Source of the DNA: Burkholderia sp. OK233
GTDB lineage: Bacteria; Pseudomonadota; Gammaproteobacteria; Burkholderiales; Burkholderiaceae
Direction: 5' to 3'
Assembly: GCF_900230185.1 (NCBI RefSeq)
Contig: NZ_OCSR01000002.1
Location: 992,001-1,056,000, forward strand
Length of the DNA: 64,000 nucleotides
This document shows positions 37,220 through 46,232 of the stretch, in pieces. The notes below the pieces were generated by a model, which did no database searches, was not told the DNA's origin, and saw only the letters and a program-made list of their open reading frames with translations. How positions within the stretch are numbered: position 1 is the stretch's first letter; each line of letters begins with the position of its first letter. The position numbers were made by a program, and so were the translations under genes.

Positions 37220-37528
37220 ATGGGCGAGTTTATTCCAGAGTATTTGCTCCGCGAACAGGCTGCTGTGGGTGCGCTTGTATTATTCGGCGCTGTGCGCATT
37301 GTCGCGGCTGCTGTCGCTTTCGAGAAAGGCTGGCGCATATCGGTCATGCAGGGTTATTGCATTGTGATCGCAGTGTTCTACTGCCTACCTCAGCTATTTG
37401 ATCTGTCCACGCACCTGTACGGAATGCGGGCCGCTGCTGCGGCCGCGGAGCTCGAGGGTAAGGCAGCGGGCTCTGCGATTGCACTCTTTTTCGCGCCCAT
37501 TCTGAGTCACAGGCTCGGCTACGAATAG
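37220..37528 (+). CDS. Small integral membrane protein of unknown function
   Basis: A 102-residue protein with two or three hydrophobic helices: AAVGALVLFGAVRIVAAAVAF, VMQGYCIVIAVFYCLPQLF and GSAIALFFAPILS. The first is preceded by a short acidic N-terminus and GGGAAG lies before the ATG. I do not recognise the family. It stands alone, without operon partners, and coding status is judged from the coherent membrane topology. Confidence 0.55.
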   Translation: MGEFIPEYLLREQAAVGALVLFGAVRIVAAAVAFEKGWRISVMQGYCIVIAVFYCLPQLFDLSTHLYGMRAAAAAAELEGKAAGSAIALFFAPILSHRLGYE

Positions 37529-37758
37529 TTGCCCTTCACGTCTCAAACCCTTGTTGTTCCGCTCATGGATCTTCGCGGCTAAATCGCAAAGTTCATCGTA
37601 ATCCAATTAGACCGTCGCGACACGAAGCCTCAAATACTCTCCAGGCTTATTAGAGCGATTTCGTGTTGGACAAAGATTCTTAAGCGAGCGGCCGGCGCAG
37701 CTCCGTTGGGAACCTGAACCGGTCCGGCGGCCCGATTTTCTGCTTCCGCACGTGAAAG

Positions 37759-38490
37759 TTATTGCGTTGTGGTTCCCGTGCCGCCGGTGCCGCCCGTTCC
37801 ACCGGTTGCGCCACCGCCGTTGCCCCCGCCGGAGATCGGCGCTGCCGCCCCCGCCGCTGTCGCAGCGGCTGTCAACGACGCCGCCGGCTGACCATTCGCG
37901 GTAATCGCGCCAGCAGTCAGCAAAGTGTCCAGATCCGCATCCGCGCCGGGCTGCCCTGGCGTGAACGAAACCGTCAAGAACGAAGATGACGAAAGCGTGA
38001 TCCCATACCGGGTCTTGATCAACTGGGCGACGGCCGCCTGTGCGTTCGCGATCACGGTACTGTTGGACAGCGCGCTCTGGAATGTTGCGTTGCTCGAGAT
38101 TCCCGACAGCAGCCCGCTAACCGTGGTTCCAAGCTGCCCGGCCAGATAGCTCAAAAGCAATTCGGTCAAGGGAGTCACGTTGTAGGTACCCGCGCCGGCC
38201 GCAAACGAATGAATCGTGACCGCGCCGCCTGTCGCCGTAATCGCACACGGTCCGTCAAACTTAAAGGTCGCAGAATACGCGCCGCTTGCGTTAGCCGTCG
38301 CACTACCCGTACCGTTCTTGCAAGTCAGGACAATGCTTGCGTTTGCCATTGCCGCGCCCACCGCGGCCGTACCGCTCACCGTCGCGCCCGGCGAGTCGCC
38401 GCTGCCACCGCATGCGACCAGCGCACTGGTCGCAAGCACTATCGATCCGAACTGCAGCGTGCGCAGCGTGGCGCCATTTAGAAGCTTCAT
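37759..38490 (-). CDS. Low-complexity lipoprotein
   Basis: A 243-residue lipoprotein. The signal peptide ends in the lipobox LVAC (SIVLATSALVACGGSGDSPG), so it is anchored to a membrane, probably the outer one. The body is rich in Ala, Gly, Ser and Thr and poor in charge; the first half (GTAAVGAAMANASIVLTCKN...GAYSATF) resembles carboxypeptidase-like beta-sandwich repeats, and the end is a Gly/Thr tail (GGTGGTGGTGTTTQ). It lies 19 bases downstream of the YjbH gene and is probably co-transcribed. Its function is unknown; it might accompany YjbH in exopolysaccharide export. Confidence 0.85.
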   Translation of the reverse strand: MKLLNGATLRTLQFGSIVLATSALVACGGSGDSPGATVSGTAAVGAAMANASIVLTCKNGTGSATANASGAYSATFKFDGPCAITATGGAVTIHSFAAGAGTYNVTPLTELLLSYLAGQLGTTVSGLLSGISSNATFQSALSNSTVIANAQAAVAQLIKTRYGITLSSSSFLTVSFTPGQPGADADLDTLLTAGAITANGQPAASLTAAATAAGAAAPISGGGNGGGATGGTGGTGGTGTTTQ

Positions 38491-38509
38491 CGCCTATCTC
38501 CAAAGAAAG

Positions 38510-40888
38510 TCATTCACAATTGACCGGCACCAATGCCCGTCCGTCGCTTACACCCTGCAAACCGTTTCCGCAGACGCCATGTGAAAACGCCGCGCCCGTC
38601 GATACAGCAGGCACACTCACTTGCGGCTTCGGCTTCGTTCCGTCACTACCAGGCCGCCCGTAACGCAGATACGCATCACGCATCCGGTAGAGCTGGGTCG
38701 AGAAGTACTCGCCGCTAAAGCGGCCCTGATTCAGCAAGAACTGTTGCGTGCTGTACGGGAAGGCCATGTTCTCCGCCGCATTACCCGACAGATAATTCGT
38801 CGATCCGACTCGCGTACGGAAATCGAGCCCGAACTGTTCGGAGCCGTACACCTGACTGATCCCGGGCTTCATGCCCTGACGCAGCGTCAGCGGGAAGCTG
38901 ATTGCGGCGCCCACAAAGGTGCCCTGCCCGCTATGCTCGCCATGCACGCTCACCGAAACGTCGTCGAACCAGCGCGTCAGTGTCGCGACCGGCCCCTTGT
39001 CTCCACCCACAAAGCGCGCCACGCCCGCCTCGATCCACAACTTCCAGGACGGCTGCACCCAGCGGTAAGTCAGCTCGGCATTCTTCTCACTCGGCAATGC
39101 GTCATGGCCCGGCTCATGGTGCAAATAGGCAAGCCGCAAGCGAATCAGATCGGGGCGGCCCGGCACGAACACCGTTGTTTCGTTTTGCACGCCAACATAC
39201 GAGTAATCGAACTTGCCGACCGATGCCACGTTGAACACTTGCGGCACGATCCAGAAGCTTTGTGCCAATGCGACCGCATTCAGGCCGCCGCGCAAGCGGT
39301 AATTGCTGAACACGCGGCCTTCGTCCATGTTCTTGGTGTTGTAGATCGGCGCGATATAACTCGCATACAACTCCGCGCCGCGCCACAGCGGCACAAACCC
39401 TTCAATGTTGGCGCCGAGAGAAATGTCGAAGTTGCCGTACTCGGTGCCGTACAGGTAACTGACGATCGGTTCGATCTGGATCCGCGTCAGCCCATGCGTG
39501 TGCTCGTTGCCATGCCATGCAATCGAATCCGCGTCATAAGTCGGACGCGTGCGCATCGTCATGGACGCGCTTGCAGCTGTCGGCGCACCGCCCGCAACGA
39601 ACTGCGCAAACGCATCGCGATCGACAATGACTTCGCCTAACGGCTCATTGGCCTTCTTGATCACCACATGAATCTTGTCCGTGCCGTGCGGCGCATTCAC
39701 GCTCGCCACACCAAGCACAATGCCGAGCGCGTCCGCTTCGTTCTGGTTGTATCGGTGGTTCTCGTACTCGACCACCAGATCGCGACCGCTCATCCCGACA
39801 CGCACACGCTCGAGGCCGGCGGCAAAGAGTTGCGCGGCGATTTCGTCGAGCGAGGCGGTATCCAGCGCTTCCGGAATGGCGGGAGACTGCGCATCCGACG
39901 ATCTGGCCGCCGTCACATCACTCAGCATCACAGACGCATACGACTGCAGCGGCGGCACATACGTAATCGGCACTGCTGCCAGCGGGTTGTTGTTGGCTGC
40001 GACTGCACGCATGTCTACCGGTTGCAGGCTGGCGAGGCGGATCGGACCGTCATCGTCGGCGTCCGCAGTCTGCGCGGCCGGCACCTGCGGGCCCTCGCAC
40101 AACCCGTCTGCACAACGCGCACCGCTAAACCGTTTGCCCAGCGGAATCTGGATGCCTACCGAGAACGACGTGCGCGGCGACACACCATCCGTCGAGCGGA
40201 TCGAACGCATGAACGTACCAATCACGTTCGCATCGGCTAGCCAGCGAATCCGCGGAGACTGATAGCGCACGCCGGCATAGGGCGTCTTCGAATCGTCTTC
40301 TGCAAGCAGCGAAAAACCCGTGTTCCACAGCGAGACCTGCGCGCCGCCGAACAAACCATCGAGGCGATCGCCCTGGCCATAGCCGGCGGTCAACGTCACC
40401 GGTCCAAATGCTTGCGACACGACGCCGTATTTCGAACGGAAGAAATGCGTCTGGCCGCCAACGTCGCTAATGCCGAACGCAATGCTCGGCTGGTACTTGA
40501 AGAACTTCGGCACTTCTACTTTAATGTCCGCCATCAGATGACGAAGAACAGTGCGATCCTCATTCGAAAAAGGAACGTGCACGTTAGCCGGATAGTTTGC
40601 TAGCCCAGCAGACAATTCCACGTAGGGCAGCAAACCCACAGCGCCCCAGTAAACCTGTGAACCCGTCGCCTGCTTTCCGTACCGCGGATCGATGTAGTTG
40701 TTGTACTGCGCCTCCACCGTCCCTTCCGGCAGCGCAAACGCATAGGGAATCACCAAACCACCAGCCTGCCCGAGCGCATTGAGTGCAGGGTCGGCCGCTT
40801 GCGCCGAAGCGGAGAACGCTAAAGCCGCAGCAAGCGCCAGCGCGCGCGGCGCCGATCGGAGTTGTTGTCCGCGCAAATTTTGAGTCAT
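38510..40888 (-). CDS. YjbH-family outer-membrane protein
   Basis: A 792-residue protein with a signal peptide (ALALAAALAFSASAQA) and a long beta-rich body. The N-terminal GLVIPYAFALPEGTVEAQYNN and the segments LTAGYGQGDRLDGLFGG and WLADANVIGT match YjbH/WbfB-type proteins, and the C-terminal half (SYLYGTEYGNFDISLGANIEGFVPLWRGAELYASYIAPIYNT) is typical of the large YjbH form. In enteric bacteria YjbH belongs to exopolysaccharide operons and appears to form or assist an outer-membrane passage. Here only the lipoprotein gene accompanies it; YjbE, YjbF and YjbG partners are missing. Confidence 0.9.
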   Translation of the reverse strand: MTQNLRGQQLRSAPRALALAAALAFSASAQAADPALNALGQAGGLVIPYAFALPEGTVEAQYNNYIDPRYGKQATGSQVYWGAVGLLPYVELSAGLANYPANVHVPFSNEDRTVLRHLMADIKVEVPKFFKYQPSIAFGISDVGGQTHFFRSKYGVVSQAFGPVTLTAGYGQGDRLDGLFGGAQVSLWNTGFSLLAEDDSKTPYAGVRYQSPRIRWLADANVIGTFMRSIRSTDGVSPRTSFSVGIQIPLGKRFSGARCADGLCEGPQVPAAQTADADDDGPIRLASLQPVDMRAVAANNNPLAAVPITYVPPLQSYASVMLSDVTAARSSDAQSPAIPEALDTASLDEIAAQLFAAGLERVRVGMSGRDLVVEYENHRYNQNEADALGIVLGVASVNAPHGTDKIHVVIKKANEPLGEVIVDRDAFAQFVAGGAPTAASASMTMRTRPTYDADSIAWHGNEHTHGLTRIQIEPIVSYLYGTEYGNFDISLGANIEGFVPLWRGAELYASYIAPIYNTKNMDEGRVFSNYRLRGGLNAVALAQSFWIVPQVFNVASVGKFDYSYVGVQNETTVFVPGRPDLIRLRLAYLHHEPGHDALPSEKNAELTYRWVQPSWKLWIEAGVARFVGGDKGPVATLTRWFDDVSVSVHGEHSGQGTFVGAAISFPLTLRQGMKPGISQVYGSEQFGLDFRTRVGSTNYLSGNAAENMAFPYSTQQFLLNQGRFSGEYFSTQLYRMRDAYLRYGRPGSDGTKPKPQVSVPAVSTGAAFSHGVCGNGLQGVSDGRALVPVNCE

Positions 40889-41590
40889 ATTTTTAATTGC
40901 TTGTATCAGTTCGCGTTGCCGTGAACCAACCCGTCGCGATCGCAGCGATTACCAGCCCGCTCGCTGCTACGTCACGCCCACATCCAATTCAGGCGCATCG
41001 TGTTGTTTTTCGCTATTTCTGGACAATGCCTCTCTTTTCATGCCGCGCGCTTTCACAAAACCCCATGGCTGGATCGCGTTATAAAAAAATCCCTCGCATA
41101 TCAGGCGAACCCACCAATTCCATCAATAAGCATGTCGAATTAATTACGACGATCCTATTGTTTTATCTCAATACGATGTGCTAATTTACTACGCACAAAA
41201 ATTGCTGATTTAACGTTGAGCAGAAAATAATATTGAACTGACTGACACAACGGCTTCCACGATTCGTTACAGCGCAGATAAAAATCTATTTAGATTGCAG
41301 TGCATCATATCCAGACTTCTGCATGGCGGAATGCCGCTGACGGAAAAAGCTAACATGTTGGCGGAATACTCCATTTTTCAACTCTATGCGAAGGGATCGG
41401 AGGTGAGTCCTCAGTTCCGCCGCAGTCTGTCATAGGCGAGCCACTCGCTGATCATCGCTGCGCAGGACTACCATCCAGCTTGCACTCGGCCTGCGTAATG
41501 GCAGCGAATGCCCGATTCGGACAAAATCTTAACAATCACCGCCATTTGTGCGCCGCGCCATTCTTACCGCTCGATACTAGCGACTGGCCG
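40889..41590. other. Spacer upstream of the YjbH gene
   Basis: About 700 bases. The part from 41080 to 41330 is AT-rich and should contain the promoter of the YjbH-lipoprotein operon, but I cannot pick a firm -35/-10 pair. No gene is supported; a 95-codon frame on the plus strand has no coding character. Confidence 0.45.
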
Positions 41591-41669
41591 ATTCGAGGGA
41601 TCATCCCGGTCCGACGACACCCCTCGAATCTTTTTGCCCGCCGACACCTCGTCCGGCGGGCTTCTTTTT
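41591..41669 (+). terminator. Tandem-hairpin terminator, copy 2
   Basis: ATTCGAGGG (41591-41599) pairs with CCCTCGAAT (41621-41629), followed by CTTTTT; then GCCCGCCG (41636-41643) pairs with CGGCGGGC (41654-41661), followed by TTCTTTTT. The order, the CCCCTCGA(A)TCTTTT junction and the spacing repeat those of the element at 33906-33981. No recognised gene ends at either copy. Confidence 0.7.
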
Positions 41670-41937
41670 ATTTCCTTGCCATCACGTACGCGATTGCGAA
41701 CGCTTCAAGCTGCCCCTGCGCACTTTCTCACAGCAGATGATCCCCCTACCATCAGTCGACGGCCAAGCCATGCGGCTGAGCGAGCAAGTTGGGGTTGGAC
41801 AGGAATACCGACGGCGACGACGACGTCCCGTTGCCGGGAATAAAATGCAGCGCAAGCCGTCGCCCTTCATCTCGCGCTCTGCGCGGTGAGACGCCGCGCA
41901 ACCGTCCACTGCCACGGCGCGCCGCGCTGCAACTCCC
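41670..41937. other. Short spacer downstream of the tandem terminator
   Basis: I see no gene or site here. A 77-codon minus-strand frame shows no coding features. Confidence 0.4.
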
Positions 41938-42240
41938 TTAGGCGTGGCCGCCCCGTACCACCGTTTCCGGCCTGATCGGCCACATTAATACGCCGTTGGT
42001 CAGAGCAACGGTTAGGATGCTCGGCCGCCTCGATTCTTCGGCCGCGATCGTTGTCGCATACTCGTGCGCCGTTTGGGCATTCCCTGCTTCTACTGCGGCC
42101 CGGAATGCCTCGAGTTGGGCATTGAGTCGGACGTCCCCCTCAATGTTCGGAAGGTTCGCCTCGATGAGGTTGATCGCTTCCTGATATTTGCCTTGACCGC
42201 GCAGCGCGGCCGACTCCTGGATGATTTCATTCTCCGTCAT
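41938..42240 (-). CDS. Small TPR-like protein
   Basis: A 100-residue soluble protein. Residues 1-70 look like two tetratricopeptide-type helix pairs (ALRGQGKYQEAINLIEANLP and ALEAFRAAVEAGNAQTAHEYA-like spacing), and the end (ALTNGVLMWPIRPETVVRGG) is not typical of any family I know. GGGGG lies eight bases before the ATG. No operon partner is visible. It is probably a genuine small cytoplasmic protein of unknown role. Confidence 0.7.
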   Translation of the reverse strand: MTENEIIQESAALRGQGKYQEAINLIEANLPNIEGDVRLNAQLEAFRAAVEAGNAQTAHEYATTIAAEESRRPSILTVALTNGVLMWPIRPETVVRGGHA

Positions 42241-42655
42241 CGATCATTCCCCCGCTTACCAACCCCGATTCCAATTAATCCCGGACCTGTGAGTCCTGTG
42301 CGCTATCAGTACGCTGCAACCCTTTGTGGTGTTCGTGTCATTCCTTGACGACCGGCGCCGGGGGTTCGCCGTGCCGTCCGCTGAAGTGGACCACGTCACC
42401 GGTCCAACGGCCTCTAACACTATTGCGAGCTCCAGTGCGCGCCAATTTCAACGCTTGACTACACACGTATTAATGGAAGTATGAGTGAGCACCGGCGTGC
42501 ATGGAGACAGGTTGGCAGATATCAACCAATCTCTGACGTTAACGGACACAATAAATCTTTAATCCTCCACCGCGTGCATGCGCGGGATAACCATTTTGCC
42601 AACGTATTCGCGCTTGGCGAATCAGCCGGCCCCAGGTTCGAGGAGGGCGTCCATG
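42241..42655. other. Spacer without visible features
   Basis: About 415 bases upstream of the small TPR-like gene and downstream of the mannosyl hydrolase gene. I see no terminator, repeat or credible gene. Confidence 0.4.
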
Positions 42656-43129
42656 TCACATTGAAAAGCGTCCTGCGCACCGTAGCGCGGGACCACCGAA
42701 ATAAGCTTGCGTATTCAGATGAACCTCCGCATCGGTCGTAATCTCTTCTTTGGTCGCCCAACGGTACGCCGTATGTTGCAGGTCGGGCAGGCTCGCAAGT
42801 TCAATAGTGCCCCGCAGCTTGTACCCGAGTACAACGTAATGAGTCGAGATGCCAGATTGACCGCTAAAATTGTCCTCGTACAGATGTTCGTACACACCAA
42901 GAAGGTCGGCGTCGGCCCGTCTGAGGTCGGCTCGACCAAGTTCCTCGCTTGCGATCCGGTGAAAGGCGTCGTCAAGGCGCTCGTTCTTGCGAATGCGACC
43001 GCCCGGGACAAACCAGAAACCTTGAGCGGGTTTGTTAACGCGGCGCCCGAGAAGATAACCGCCCATCTCGTTCTCGATGATAAGGTCGATAGCTACCAGT
43101 GGTGTTGCGTCGACGACATCCAAGAACAT
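42656..43129 (-). CDS. gmm: GDP-mannose mannosyl hydrolase (Nudix)
   Basis: A 157-residue Nudix enzyme that hydrolyses GDP-mannose to GDP and mannose. The sequence LVAIDLIIENEMGGYLLGRR, NKPAQGFWFVPGGRI and YEDNFSGQSGISTHYVVLGY match the Gmm/WcaH class closely. Its Nudix box (GGRIRKNERLDDAFHRIASEELG) is the altered form of that class, with Ile in place of the first Glu of the REUxEE motif. I chose MFLDVVDATPL as the start because the family begins there; an ATG seven codons upstream follows a TGA directly. It lies on the strand opposite to ugd and probably tunes the GDP-mannose pool used for GDP-fucose. Confidence 0.88.
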   Translation of the reverse strand: MFLDVVDATPLVAIDLIIENEMGGYLLGRRVNKPAQGFWFVPGGRIRKNERLDDAFHRIASEELGRADLRRADADLLGVYEHLYEDNFSGQSGISTHYVVLGYKLRGTIELASLPDLQHTAYRWATKEEITTDAEVHLNTQAYFGGPALRCAGRFSM

Positions 43130-43663
43130 AAGGGTTGGAAGCATGGTCATTCAGCAGAAAATGATCGAGAAGAACATTGTTATTTGTGAGGAACTCATGA
43201 CAGATTGCGTGCGAAAGCGTCGATCAACGCGCGCGCCCTGTGCCAATACGTCTTCGAGATAGTTATCGCCCGCATACTTCCCGCCCGTCGACTAGCCGTG
43301 CACATCCCAGGAAGGATACGTTGCAAGATTGGGCCCTGTCCGACAATCTTGGGACGTTATCCGCCGTCTTCTTAGAGGTACCACTGCTACGAAGGGCGCT
43401 TCATCCACCAGACCTCTCCAATCGTCGGCTTCCAACTAGCGAAGCAGATACTCCCGCTTCGCTTCCGCCAGGCCCGACATGTCGATCAAACCTTGACGAA
43501 AAAAGAAATTACATTGTCGCCTTGCGCCAGAAATTCCCTAAAGAGGTTTCGTTGAGTAACGATGCGAGCTCGTCGGACCCTTACGCCTTCGGACAAGCCG
43601 ATCAGGCGAGCATTTGCATGCCGACTCGCAGAATATTTCCACTTTCCAAGCGCACCAAAATCC
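43130..43663. other. Divergent spacer between gmm and ugd
   Basis: About 530 bases that must contain promoters for both genes. Immediately upstream of gmm, a minus-strand open stretch (43151 to about 43298) reads GKYAGDNYLEDVLAQGARVD and looks protein-like, ends in TGA followed at once by ATG, and is cut off by an upstream stop. It may be the relic of a gene that once preceded gmm. I cannot name its family. Confidence 0.4.
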
Positions 43664-45037
43664 ATGAAAGTCACTATCGTCGGAACAGGTTATGTCGGTC
43701 TTGTCACCGGAGCATGCCTCGCTGAATTGGGCAATGATGTTCTGTGTCTCGATGTTGATGCAGCGAAGATTGGAGAGCTAAACAGCGGCGGCGTACCCAT
43801 CTACGAACCTGGTCTATCGGAAGTGATCGCGCGCAATCGCGACGCCGGTCGCCTGACGTTTTCCATTGACATCGCGAAAGGGGTCGCACACGGCGATATC
43901 CAGTTCATCGCGGTCGGAACCCCACCGGATGAGGACGGCTCCGCAGACTTGAAGTACGTGCTTGCTGCCGCACGCAGCATCGGCCAGCACATGGACTCGT
44001 TCAAGGTCATTGTAGATAAGTCGACCGTGCCAGTGGGTACCGCCGACAAGGTGCGTGATGCGATCTCGGAGGAATTGGCGGCACGTGGCCACGACGCACA
44101 GTTCGCCGTGGTTTCAAACCCGGAGTTTCTCAAAGAAGGCGCTGCGGTAGAGGACTTCATGCGACCAGATCGCATCGTTCTGGGATACGATTCCGACGTC
44201 CCGGGGCTGCGCGCGAAGAGCCTGATGGAACAGCTTTACGCACCGTTTAACCGCAATCATCAACGCACCTTGTGCATGGATGTGCGATCGGCCGAGTTCA
44301 CCAAATACGCGGCCAATGCAATGCTCGCCACGCGGATTTCCTTCATCAATGAACTCGCGAACCTGGCGGATCGCGTCGGCGCGGATATTGAACATGTCCG
44401 GCGCGGCATTGGTTCTGATCCACGCATCGGTTACAGCTTCCTGTACGCCGGCTGCGGATACGGTGGCTCCTGTTTTCCGAAAGACGTGCAGGCGCTGATG
44501 CATACCGCCAATGAAAACGGCATGGAGCTAAACATTCTGGCTTCGGTCGAGTATGTGAACACACTGCAAAAAACGGTGCTGTTCGACAAGATCAAACAGC
44601 ACTTCAACAACGCACTTAATGGCAAACGCTTTGCCATTTGGGGCCTCGCTTTCAAACCGAACACCGACGATATGCGAGCGGCGACCAGCCGGCAACTGAT
44701 TGCGGCATTGATTCGCGGTGGAGCGTCGGTCAACGTGTACGACCCTGTTGCCCTTGACGAAGCCCGGCGGCACCTGGCGGAAGACCTCGGTCCCGACGAC
44801 TACGAGCATGTGACCTTTGCGAAAGAGCGCGACGTGGCGCTCCGAAACGCCGATGCGTTGGTGATCCTGACTGAATGGAAGGAGTTCCGCAGTCCCGACT
44901 TCGAGCACGTGAAAGAAGCACTCAACGACACGGTTATATTCGACGGACGCAATCTGTATGACCCCAGTGTGATGAGGGATAGCGGCTGGAAGTACTACAC
45001 GATCGGGCGCGATGCGGCCCACTCTACTTCCCGGTAA
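43664..45037 (+). CDS. ugd: UDP-glucose 6-dehydrogenase
   Basis: A 457-residue NAD-dependent enzyme that oxidises UDP-glucose to UDP-glucuronate. Residues 1-30 form the Rossmann motif (MKVTIVGTGYVGLVTGACLA). The middle helix contains EFTKYAANAMLATRISFINE, the catalytic cysteine is C270 in GCGYGGSCFPKD, and the C-terminal domain has GLAFKPNTDDMRAATS. I chose the ATG of MKVTIVG, 34 codons inside the longest frame. It is on the plus strand, apart from the main operon. Its product would supply glucuronic acid to the polymer, as in colanic acid and cepacian. Confidence 0.96.
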   Translation: MKVTIVGTGYVGLVTGACLAELGNDVLCLDVDAAKIGELNSGGVPIYEPGLSEVIARNRDAGRLTFSIDIAKGVAHGDIQFIAVGTPPDEDGSADLKYVLAAARSIGQHMDSFKVIVDKSTVPVGTADKVRDAISEELAARGHDAQFAVVSNPEFLKEGAAVEDFMRPDRIVLGYDSDVPGLRAKSLMEQLYAPFNRNHQRTLCMDVRSAEFTKYAANAMLATRISFINELANLADRVGADIEHVRRGIGSDPRIGYSFLYAGCGYGGSCFPKDVQALMHTANENGMELNILASVEYVNTLQKTVLFDKIKQHFNNALNGKRFAIWGLAFKPNTDDMRAATSRQLIAALIRGGASVNVYDPVALDEARRHLAEDLGPDDYEHVTFAKERDVALRNADALVILTEWKEFRSPDFEHVKEALNDTVIFDGRNLYDPSVMRDSGWKYYTIGRDAAHSTSR

Positions 45038-45170
45038 CGAAGTGGCCATGATTCGTATCAGGCTCAATGCGTTTGCGCTGCCGCTCCACGGCATCGCGCG
45101 GGTCTGCACGGATACAGATGCAAGCCGACTGCAAGTTCGCGTGGGCGGTTTTAATCTGTTGTCGCGCCAC

Positions 45171-45200
45171 GCTGGCGCTGCTGAGCAGCGCCAGCATTTT
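45171..45200 (+). terminator. Hairpin after ugd
   Basis: GCTGGCGCTGCT and AGCAGCGCCAGC form an almost loopless 12-bp inverted repeat followed by ATTTT. It is 134 bases after the ugd stop and 25 bases before the next gene, so it may end ugd transcripts or sit in the leader of the following gene. Confidence 0.55.
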
Positions 45201-45224
45201 GGCTCGCGTATGGGTAGGTGTTTC

Positions 45225-45848
45225 GTGAAAATTCCCCTGATTGCTACGGTAGCGGCCGCGGTGGCTGCCATCACCTGCTCATCGGCGTATGCGCAAAGTA
45301 ACCTGGGCTCGATGCGAGCCCAATATTCAAGCGGCAATCCGCAGCGCGGTGGGCCGGCCGGTTCAGATTCGTCCTTGAGTCCCCTGCTTGGATCGCCTCC
45401 GGACTACGAGATGAACTATCTCTCAGGTGATGACGCCTCGAGTTCAACCCGGAGCCAAACTTCCGCGCGCGATGGTCAAACGCGTAATACCAAGTCGTCG
45501 CAGAGTGCTCGCATTAGCTCGCTGTACGGCGCGCCCAAGGATTTCGAGGATAGCTACTCGGCGCGCTTTGGAAACCAGCCTGGAAAGATGGATGGTGCGC
45601 GTCATTCGACGAGCTACGGGCTCGCGGCGGTTGAGGGTTTGTCACCGCCTGGAGCAAGAAGCGGCGGGAGGGCTTCGGCTGGAAAGGGGACGTTGCGGCG
45701 GAATGCTGGAGGCGTACGCAGCGGTCAGTCGGGCAACAGCGATATGTCCGGCTCTCAGAACGCTGCGCCGGCATCATCTTTCGTTACGCGGACTGATTTA
45801 TCTGGCGGCCGGGATCCGGCTACCAGCGTCTATCGGTCGCCATGGTGA
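45225..45848 (+). CDS. Secreted Ser/Gly-rich protein of unknown function
   Basis: A protein of about 207 residues with a signal peptide (IPLIATVAAAVAAITCSSAYA, cleavage before QSN). The mature part is hydrophilic, rich in Ser, Gly, Arg and Ala, and probably disordered. Two similar segments (LLGSPPDYEMNYLSGDD and LYGAPKDFEDSYSARFGNQP) suggest an internal duplication of a [LG]xPxDxExxYxxxxG motif. I chose a GTG start preceded by AGGTG; an ATG five codons earlier is an alternative. It follows ugd on the same strand. No function is known to me; it may be an accessory cell-surface protein. Confidence 0.65.
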   Translation: MKIPLIATVAAAVAAITCSSAYAQSNLGSMRAQYSSGNPQRGGPAGSDSSLSPLLGSPPDYEMNYLSGDDASSSTRSQTSARDGQTRNTKSSQSARISSLYGAPKDFEDSYSARFGNQPGKMDGARHSTSYGLAAVEGLSPPGARSGGRASAGKGTLRRNAGGVRSGQSGNSDMSGSQNAAPASSFVTRTDLSGGRDPATSVYRSPW

Positions 45849-46232
45849 TTTTCTGGCGCGTGTCACACACGCGTCGCTGAAAACGAATTGGCGTATCCGA
45901 AGCCCCTCTAGCTTCCTCCATCTTCCTGACATTGATGGACGGTACGCTGTCGCGATATGTGCGCTTAGTGGCGCACCCGCGCTGCCGAAATTCCTTGGGA
46001 AAATCTCCGCACGATTTCATCGACTGTCCTCGCCGGCAGCTTTGTGCGGCCATCAATACCTCAGCGCCGCACGATATCCAGTTCGGGAAATTGTGTCGGA
46101 AATCCCCGAACACGAGGCGCCAATTTCTTGGCGCATTGATTAGGCGATGGGTATTGGAAGGCAGCCAAGTTCTTACCGAAAACTGACCCGATATACGTTA
46201 CGGAAATCCAGATCACACAAGGACGTGAGGTG
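45849..46232. other. Spacer between convergent genes
   Basis: About 380 bases between the secreted Ser/Gly-rich protein and the end of the polymerase gene. I see no terminator with a T-run and no credible gene. Confidence 0.4.

Noticed and set aside
43240..43725. A 161-codon plus-strand frame overlapping the start of ugd.
   Set aside because: It runs out of frame into ugd, whose Rossmann motif fixes the true gene.
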